A DNA stretch of 64,000 nt from Ilyonectria destructans. Lineage: Eukaryota; Ascomycota; Sordariomycetes; Hypocreales; Nectriaceae. The translations under genes and the position numbers were made by a program. The stretch's first letter is position 1. Each line of letters starts with the position of its first letter. The notes under the pieces were generated by a model, which ran no database searches, was not told the origin of the DNA, and saw only the letters and a list, made by a program, of their open reading frames with translations. Shown here piece after piece: positions 56,101-64,000 of the stretch. Location: assembly GCA_020740775.1 (NCBI GenBank), contig JAHEWK010000001.1, positions 5,146,001 to 5,210,000 of the forward strand, in the 5' to 3' direction.

Positions 56101-59100
56101 GCTCTTTCCAATGTCACGGCACACGGGAGCCCCCTGCTTGCCCCGCTCACCGTCACCACGCCGCCCATCCACGCGCATTGGTACACTCGCCCACTGCAAA
56201 GATTCGTTCTAACAAGGAGTCGAGCTGCACATTCGTCTTGCCTACGGCTCAAAGTAGACGCTACAGTCGCCGCCGCCGTGGCCGAGGCAGTGCGGCTGCC
56301 AGTACTTTATCCGCTGACTTCTTAGGATGGGCTGTGGCTGTTTGTTTCTCCTTCAGGCCACTCGCCCGGCTGCCGCGCACGGTTCGTGTAACGATGGCTA
56401 TGGGCGATCTCGACCGAAGGGCGGTTTCTAAAGGCGTTTACTCTGCAGTGGTCGATAAGCTGGCGCGGGCAACCTAGAATTTAGGTTTCCTCTGCCGTGG
56501 TCCTGAGGCGCAGGCCTTTCGGAGTGTCTTGTGAGACAGCCCTGCCATAATGGTCCGACGCAACGAGAGTCAAGACTTGGGAGGTTGCGTGCACCTTTGC
56601 AGCCATAACCCCGGCCCCCAGCGCATGGGTTGCATCCTGGGTTCGCTATCCGGCCACCCGTCTCCTTTCCTTCCAGGCCGGTCTAGTCTTGTCCCTGCTC
56701 GGCGACATGACAGGGCAGTAGGCCGCACGGAGCGCTATCGGTGCTCTTGCTCGGTTCGATGGTGCACTTGACAGCTGCACTATCAGTGCATTTGACTCTC
56801 GTCAACGAAAGTGCAACGTGTGGAAGGCAAGCGATGACTAGGTTCCCATTGAGGCTTGAGGGCATTGGGACTGGGCTGTCCTCGGTAGGAGAACTACGGG
56901 TACGTACTTGCTGGCTCAGTGTTTGGGTTGGCAAACTGGGGAGATGGGTGTAGCAGCTGCCAATATCGCATACAGTATCTCTTCATACTGTGCTTGCTTC
57001 ATGCAAAACCCACCGGCGATGGAGCGATCGTCGACGTGTCTGGGGGACGCCGCCAACAACCGTTTGGAAGCTGTTCTGTTTCAGAACAGATACGGGTTTG
57101 GCACACGTACCTGGACCCTAATTACGTACCCCTCAACCCCCCTGACACCGGGGATCCTGTCTCACCTTCATTTCTTCTTTCGTCTCCGAACTCTTCAACG
57201 GCGGCGGAAGGCTCCCACGAGGGACGGGAGGGACCTCGCCGTAACACCCCGTTGCAGATGCCGTCATCGTCCGCGGTGGCCACCACCTGCTCAGTCCGTC
57301 TCAGTGACCGTCCGATCCCACAGGGGTTATACCGAACCTGAGGGGCCCGCATCGCTCATGGGTGAGTTGCGTCAGTTAACTGGGTGCATAATGAAGATGG
57401 ATCAGTACCCTATCACTATCCGCCCGCCCGCATTTCACAAATGGGCATGTGTTGAGGGTTTGTTTTCCTCCAATTAGTGCATCGCTGTCTTTTTTTATTT
57501 TTATTTTTTGCTAGCTAGCATCTGTCGAATCATCTTCGTAGTCAGTTTTCGAGGTTGGATTCGTCGCTCGCCTTGTCTTGAGAACAAGTTTCATGCAATG
57601 CGACTCACCGGGCAGATCGTGACGCTACCTAGTTTCTCCTGGCGTTGCTTCGTTGTATCGAAGGCAAGTTGTTTCCTGCAAGCACTTCCCATTGTCGACT
57701 CGTGACTGTCTGATACGATACCTGGCAGGGATGTGGAGTTACGCGCATCTCCTCCACTTTCTACAGATTTGGACGCCAGTGCTACAAGGAACCTTTTTTT
57801 GCGACAGATGCAAAATGAAACACGGGGTTGAAGGATTAATATGGTATACATACTACTGCAATACGAACGTGTGCTTCGCCTCAGCGTCCCAAGCTTTGGA
57901 ATAAGGGCACTCCCGAAGACCCGTTGTCGACCGTGAGCACTGGCACCGGGTTGGAGAGTGGCCGTGCTTGGAACGAAAAACGGGAGCCGGGAAAATGCTG
58001 GGAGAACTTGTGACAAGACAGTCTTGGCTAAACTCCTGGGGGATTCTTGACATCTTCTCTCATTGTTCCATTCATCCACACGGCCCGTCCCCAGAGTACA
58101 TGATGGGTGCTGCACATGACACAGCAATCGAGAGATGCTCCGATTCCCGCAGTACGCAGTGGAGGCGCATGGTGCATCAATGGAATGCACAGTGCATCAT
58201 TATGGTCGCATCATATGCAACCTCTCTCGTACATCCCCCTTGGATGAGAGATATTCAATGTCCACGACGTCAGGTTGAGTCGGCGGCTACAGAGCGCGGT
58301 GTGGCGTGTGAGGACGGGTCGAGCCAGCGTATTCAGTCATCCAAGTGAGACACCAGCCCTCCCTCTGCCTCTTCCTTGCCTTAGGTAGTGCATTGGTGCT
58401 GTCGACATTCCACGACCCACTGATCTGGACGGCACAGAAGTGGCGACAACGATGGGAAGCCCAGCCGCCGGCCGGCCGCCTGCAGGAGCCGGAGCTTGAG
58501 TTGGCGGAGATACACAAAGGGTGATCAGTGGTGGTCCCGTTATGGCCACGTGAAAAGGTCCCGGCCGAGTTGCCTGGCCGCTTCTGCGGGTCAAAAACCC
58601 AGAGGTGTCCCTGGAAGAACCCCTGGATCCTTGAAAGGCCCTGGCCCCAGGCCGTAGAACAGGGACAGGACGTCCATGGTAATAATTCTGGGATGTGCCC
58701 CACAAGACCGCTGTCTGGTCCACGCCGCACTGACTACTGCGGAGCGGCACCGTGGCGGGAGCATGTACCTTGGGATGTACCGTATACACGGGCAACTTGG
58801 CCACCCCAACGCGAAGCTTGGCCATCGCTCTCGCTAGCCTGGGCGATGGTATTTCTCTGGAGGCCTGATCCTGGAATGGCCCTGACCCTAGCCCTGATGG
58901 CCTCTCAGGACTGGCGTGGTTGGACTCAGGAGATGACTGGGCTCTCAGAACGACGCTGTCGGGCTGGCGGCCGTGACTCTTGCTGTATGTAGGTAGGCAC
59001 AAAACCACTGTAGAGCCCAGTGACGACCTAGGAAGCTCCTGGGCCCTGGGGGGCGCTGTGGAAGCCAGACTGTGGCGCCCCTGGAGCGACCGCTGGACCG

Positions 59101-59429
59101 CCAGGTCTTAGACGGGCAACCGACCTTCTGGGGCCGCCTAGGTGGGACCCCTGTTAATGCTTGCAACAGGCCCCACCCGGCAACCATAATGAGCACTCTA
59201 GCGGCCTAGGGGAGTTACCCAGCCGGAGGTGCGCCCTCCCAGCGGCGCCTTCACCAGCGTCCTGGTGCTGTCCGGAGGACGGGGTCAGTGTCGGTCGGGA
59301 GTAGCACCAAGCTCCTACCAAGCACCAGGGCCAGCAACAGGCCGGGCTTGCTGCTAGGTAGAGGCAATGGAGGAGTCCTGGTCGTACGGTGCAAATGAAA
59401 TCGACGAACAATTAAAAGTCGCTTTGGCC

Positions 59430-59540
59430 CGCTCCGCCCGCTCCTCCAGTTCCGCCCTCTCTCAGTGCTCTCTGGTTATACCTACCTACCACTCTCCTTC
59501 CCTCCCGTCTCCCCCCTCCCTCCTTCCCCCCTTCCCAAAA
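59430..59540 (+). promoter_or_regulatory. CT-rich promoter block of the RING-PH-vWA gene
   Basis: The plus strand is almost all C and T over about 110 bp (for example CTCTCCTTCCCTCCCGTCTC and CTCCCTCCTTCCCCCCTTCC), as is common just upstream of transcription starts in filamentous ascomycetes. It lies about 1 kb before the start codon, implying a long leader. Confidence 0.5.
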
Positions 59541-60427
59541 CCCGCTCCTTCACTTACTCGCACAACACAACTCAACATCCACGACGCACCAACCTCTCCT
59601 TCAGCTGAGAAGGAGTCATAATAAAAAGAAAGACGAAAAACGACAGGCCGTACGGCGTACACGATACTCGACCCCCACGGTCCGGCCCTACGACAATTCT
59701 TCATCGGACGAGCCCGCGACTCTAAAAAGCAAAGACATCGCCTGACGACTACCGTGGTGCGACGATTGTGGCTGCTTCTGCCGTTAGTGGAGAAGAATTC
59801 GGGTGTCACGTCCCAAAGTGAGCGACGACCAAGGATCAGGAAGACATCGCGCATTTTGCTAAAAAGCAAAAGTATCGGAATCCAGCGCAGCGTAACCCAA
59901 CTTTGCTACCGCAGCCGACCATTGTTCTCGAGCCGCCGAATTCGCCCCGACCCGTTGATAATCCAACGTCTCCTTCTTTTCCCACATCCTCTCCTACTAG
60001 GAATTTGAAAGCAATTCCTGACGGCTGTGCCGAACACTTCAATCCTCGGCCTCAGTCACTACTGGCTCAGACGGTGCAGCAAGCAAGGTGTGTAGAGTCG
60101 CATCGCATTACACTGCACTTTGCGTCGCAATCCCCGCGATCTTGCCTACTTTTCCCAGAGCCCACCACCACTTCCATTTCCCGCCCTCAGCTTTGAGTTA
60201 GCGATTGCAGTGCCCAAAAGGGAACTTCGCTCGCGCCTGGGATTTCTTGGATCTCGCATCATCATGCACAGGCCATCCCCGCCATCTCCCCTCTAATTAA
60301 TTACCATCGCCCACGCCATCACCCGAAACACGATCCGTTCTCTGTCCCACTCCCTGACTAGTTTCTCACGCGACGTCTAGATCCGACCCCTATTCCGATC
60401 TCTCGACCTCTTCGATCGATTGCGCAG

Positions 60428-60469
60428 ATGCAACTCGTTAACCCTGCTATGCGATTATCATTCACCTAG
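60428..60469 (+). promoter_or_regulatory. Upstream ORF (13 codons) in the leader of the RING-PH-vWA gene
   Basis: ATG at 60428 encodes MQLVNPAMRLSFT and stops at TAG 60467-60469, 62 bp before the main ATG at 60532. If the leader starts at the CT-rich block, ribosomes meet this ORF first and it would reduce translation of the main frame. Transcription start is inferred, not seen. Confidence 0.35.
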
Positions 60470-60531
60470 CATCCCTTGCTACGCACCGAAACTCCACAGA
60501 TCGTGCTCCACGATAGCAGTTTTCCACGTAA

Positions 60532-63500
60532 ATGTTCCGTCGACATCACAAGAATCAGGGTTACGGCGCGCAATCAGGTTCTACCAAAAACTCGGGCGAC
60601 GACCACGGCTTCACCTCGAACCTTCGCGATCTTGGTATACTTGGCTCTCGCTCCTCGAAATCCATCGCCTCCCGCCCTGCAACTGGCTCAGCATCTCAGC
60701 AGTTCACTGATGTGCCTACCTTTCCAGAAAAAGGTATGTTTGTTGCGTCTTTGACTCACCTCGGACTGGAGATGCCCCACCCGCTGCATCGTGGATTGCT
60801 TTCTGAAGGAATCTTGAGGACTGTTACCCGTAACTTGTTGCTGACTATGTCCTTCCAGGTCGATCAATCAAAGCCGGATCTATTCGCACCTACTACGGCC
60901 AGGGATCTAACTCATCCGCTGCCTCAGTAAGATCGGGACTCAGCAACGTCTCGCGCCGAGTCGGTGGCATAGATAACAACGTCATGGCGACCAACACAGA
61001 TAGAAGCCGCTCTCGAAGAGAGCGGACTTTCGTGGGTAGCGAGTGCGCCGTGTGCGAGGAGCCCCTCGAGCACACTCTCCGTGGAGAGCGAATCCTTCAG
61101 TTTTCATGTTCCCATGTTTCTCATGAGGCATGCTTTTACGAGTTCATTCGCGAATTCGAATCACAATATTGTCCGGCATGCGACGCGCCACTCCACCTGG
61201 ATACCAGCCGAGGCGGTAATGTAATCGATATTGGTATGTCATCTAACCACATGAAAAACATGAGTTGGTTTCTAATATGAACACAGAAAAAATCAGTAAC
61301 ATCGTGCGCTCTGTCGGTAATGACTCGCGAGCAGCCTTTGACTCGCGGGCAGCCTTTGACTCTCGACCAGCCTTTGATTCTAGAGCCGCCTTATCCCCGA
61401 CGCCTACTGCAACACCGTGGGACAACCAGACTGTGCGCCCGCCTAGTCTGGAGAGCAACCAGAGGCGGCTCATGCAACAACAGTCTTCTAGCGCTAGCGG
61501 CCGAGAGAGTGCCACGCGAGGCATGAGAGATAGTCGAGAAGCGCCCCTATCAGAACGGTATGGGACTTCACGCCACGCCCGGAGCGACAGTGAGGCTACT
61601 GGAGTAGCATCGTCAGGAGGATATCCCGAGACGACTCAGAGTGGGCCTCAACGCCGCCACGATTACGATGTGCAGGCTATGGAGACAACACCTGCAAGCC
61701 CACGCCCGATTACTCGCAATCCCATTCCGGCTCCGATCGTCACTGTCCGCTCAGAATTCCCAACTATGAACCGATCGCGACAACAGCAAACCCTCACTTG
61801 CCTAGTTACCGTTGAGGTACCTGATAACAAGTGGAGGCCGGATCCCGAAGATTTGGGCGTCCCCGCACCGCAGCCCACCGCTAGCAACCACCGCATTGAC
61901 GAAGCTTTTGGTGGCCGCCCGCCATCTCCTGCCAGAAGCGCGCCACGATTCTACCCCTATGAGTCGGCAGAGGTTTTGGAGGAGATGACTGAGAGCCTGC
62001 GCAATCGCGTGGACAACTGGCATGGCCTAGACTTTAGCCGGTAAGTGGTGGCGTTCACCTTCCCCCCTAAGCGCAAACATGACAACTGACATTACCTAGA
62101 TTCGGAAAATTGAGGCTCTATGGCACCCTAAGGGTCGGGAAGGATAAAGTATCTTGGCAGGAGCTGGAATGCTTTCTGTTCGCCGAGATGCTTATTTGCG
62201 TCAAGGAGAAGAAGCTCCCGCCACAGTTAGCGCAACAATGGGATGACAATGGCGCGCCCCGTAAGACGACACGATGCACGCTGAAGGGCTCAATTCTCAT
62301 CAAGAAACACCTGAACGAGGTGGCAGAAACTGGTACTATCGATGAGAACGTCCTAACACTCAGTCTCTCGGTTGCCGAGTTGCCCCAGTTCCACCTCCGA
62401 TTTGAGAACCGAAATCAGCTCAAGTTGTGGCAGCAGGCTTTGGTGGATCTGAACGCCGTCGAAACATCTCCTATGCGGAGCCCCGAATATGATCGTGGAG
62501 AGGTATCGGAGACCGACGAAGAACTCGAATGGCAACGATCAGCGTCACGCCCCCAGAGGGTTTCTTCAGTCACCTCCTCGTGGGGTGGTGCCCGGTCAGC
62601 TACAACGGCTCCCACCGAGTACACCAACTTCCCCAAGAGCCCGGTGCTGAACTCTATCCATGTCCCCATCGACGTTGTCATCGTGGTTCCCATCTCCTCA
62701 TCTATGCAGGGAGTTAAGATCAACCTTGTCCGCGATGCCTTGAAATTCATGGTCAACACCCTTGGCGAGCGTGATCGCATGGGTCTGGTTACCTTTGGAT
62801 CGGGAGGTGGTGGTGTCCCGATCGTCGGCATGACCACCAAGGCTTGGCCAGGCTGGAGCAATGTCTTGTCCTCCATCAAGCCTGTTGGCCAGAAGAGCCA
62901 TCGCGCCGACGTGGTTGAGGGCGCTAACGTTGCTATGGACCTGCTTATGCAACGGAAGCACAACAACCCCATTGCGTCCATCATGCTGATCAGCGATGCA
63001 TCCACTTCCGATGCCGATAGCGTGGACTTTGTCGTCTCGAGAGCTGAAGCTGCCAAGATTACCATCCACTCTTTCGGGCTTGGAATGACCCACAAGCCTG
63101 ATACCATGATCGAGCTTTCCACGAGGACCAAGGCCTCGTACACCTACGTCAAGGACTGGATGATGCTCCGAGAATGTCTTGCGGGCTGTCTTGGTAGCAT
63201 GCAGACCCTATCGCATCAAAACGTCAAGCTGAAGCTCAAGCTTCCCGAGGGCTCACCGGCCAAGTTCCACAAAATCAGCGGCGCACTGCAGATCACGAAG
63301 CGAGCCACTGGACGAGATGCAGAGGCGTCTCTTGGCGACCTTCGGTTCGGCGACAAGCGTGACATTCTCGTCCAATTGGTTATTCTCCCCGACAACGCGT
63401 CTCAGGAGCAACTCCCTCAAGACCCGTGGGACAACATCGTTTCGGGTCTCGAGGCCCTCGGCGGGTCGATGGATACCGATGGTGAGAGAACGCTCTCGGT

Positions 63501-64000
63501 TGAAGAGGTTCCTTTGATCCAGGCCGACCTCAACTGGGGCGACATCCTGCGTGATGGCACCGTCACCCACATGCCTCGACCATCTCTGCTGGCCATCACT
63601 ATGCTGCCAGCTACCTCGAACTCGAAGAAGCCGTGGCAGAACTCGCCGCCCATTCCGCCTCACCCCAGCATCGTCCAGCGTCGCATGGAATTGCTTACCT
63701 CTGATATGCTTACTCGAGCGCTGACTCTGGTGAGCCGCGGTCAGCACGATCGTGCACACACTCTTCTGAACGAGACTCGCTCGATCCTGAAGGGTCTCGG
63801 AAAGGGTGGCCTCCCCCCAATCCCTCCCATGAATAACAGGTCGACGCCTTCGACGCCTCACCCTGCAAACGATAGTCACTCTGGTTTATCGACCACCCCC
63901 GATCGCAAGAACAGCCCCTCGCCGCCAGCCTCGGCGACATCCTCTGGTGCCAACGGCTTCCCAACTTCGTCGCAGATTGCCCGCAGCCGCTCCAACGATG
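60532..64000 (+). CDS. RING-H2/PH/vWA protein, Ste5/Far1-like MAPK scaffold candidate (3' end beyond window)
   Basis: Four exons in the window: 60532-60733, 60859-61233, 61287-62040 and 62100-64000 (open at the edge); introns 125, 53 and 59 bp. 1077 residues are visible. Domains in order: RING-H2 (about 130-180: CAVC, then CSHVSHEACF, then CPAC; all eight ligands present), a disordered Ser/Arg-rich linker with a fourfold DSRAAF repeat (about 207-230), a PH domain (about 444-565, ending in the amphipathic helix NQLKLWQQALVDL), and a von Willebrand A domain (about 635-815, from DVVIVVPISSSM). The tail has a helix with LTSDMLTRALTLVSRGQHDR, then Ser/Pro-rich. This order is that of yeast Ste5, the pheromone-MAPK scaffold; Far1 is related. 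The MIDAS motif lacks its Asp. Plant RING-vWA ligases are an alternative relative but lack the PH domain. Confidence 0.85.
61322..61393 (+). repeat. 18-bp tandem repeat in the coding sequence, 4 copies
   Basis: GACTCGCGAGCAGCCTTT and three variants follow head to tail, encoding DSRAAF, DSRAAF, DSRPAF and DSRAAL in the linker between RING and PH domains. The repeats keep frame. Confidence 0.9.

Larger units (their letters stand above)
52098..60531. other. Long gene-poor stretch
   Basis: About 8.4 kb with no gene I can support. The longest frames (52730-53290 minus, 186 codons; 53394-54047 plus, 217 codons; 58337-59008 minus, 223 codons) overlap others and lack domains, introns with good branch sites or protein-like composition. 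From about 59380 to 60531 lies the promoter and a long leader of the RING-PH-vWA gene. Composition is normal, so the area is not RIP-affected. Confidence 0.45.

Noticed and set aside
58337..59008. 223-codon open frame on the minus strand
   Set aside because: Arg/Pro/Ser-rich product without family features; overlapping plus-strand frame of 154 codons is equally open.

Overview
The window is nuclear DNA of a filamentous ascomycete, most likely a Sordariomycete. It has short GT-AG introns (48-125 bp, with one exception), CTAAC-type branch sites, CT-rich promoters, typical filamentous-fungal orthologues (BRE1, BDP1, RAD23, UTP16, a Pmd1-type ABC transporter, an animal-type (6-4) photolyase) and one long AT-rich block that carries the marks of repeat-induced point mutation (RIP). 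I recognised no bacterial genes, rRNA, tRNA or CRISPR array.

Layout. 1-2404: no recognisable gene. 2405-3609 (-): secreted, probably GPI-anchored protein. 3610-8210: gene-poor. 8211-12327 (-): Pmd1/P-glycoprotein-type ABCB transporter. 12328-15299: intergenic. 15300-27876: a 12.6-kb nest of transposons. The outer element is a Mutator-like (MULE) DNA transposon with 91-bp terminal inverted repeats. A Ty3/gypsy LTR retrotransposon (17120-24930, minus strand, 182-bp LTRs, target duplication AGTAT) has inserted into its transposase gene. Both are heavily RIP-mutated and full of stops. Two parts escaped: a tandem-repeat ORF at the left edge (15491-15943) and a roughly 300-bp island inside the retrotransposon (about 23390-23690). 

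28495-39592 is the gene-dense core: SARAF-like calcium-entry regulator (+), BRE1 histone H2B ubiquitin ligase (-), TFIIIB subunit BDP1 (+), RAD23 ubiquitin receptor (-) and a four-helix membrane protein (-). BRE1 and BDP1 are divergent across about 500 bp; SARAF/BRE1 and BDP1/RAD23 are convergent. 39593-47641 is a long gene-poor stretch with many short tandem repeats. 47642-52097 holds a (6-4) photolyase (+), a mitochondrial TPR-like protein (-) and the rRNA-processing factor UTP16 (+). 52098-60531 is again gene-poor. From 60532 to the window edge runs a large gene whose protein has RING-H2, PH and von Willebrand A domains in that order, the layout of the yeast mating-MAPK scaffold Ste5.

There is no metabolic cluster; these are mostly housekeeping genes. 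RAD23 and the photolyase both relate to UV-damage repair, and BRE1, BDP1 and UTP16 to chromatin, Pol III transcription and ribosome biogenesis, but their adjacency need not be functional. The least ordinary items are the Ste5-like scaffold with a degenerate metal site, the nested RIP-marked transposons with a TIR built from two repeated modules, and the RIP-spared tandem-repeat ORF. Domain calls rest on reading translations by eye; no database search was possible.
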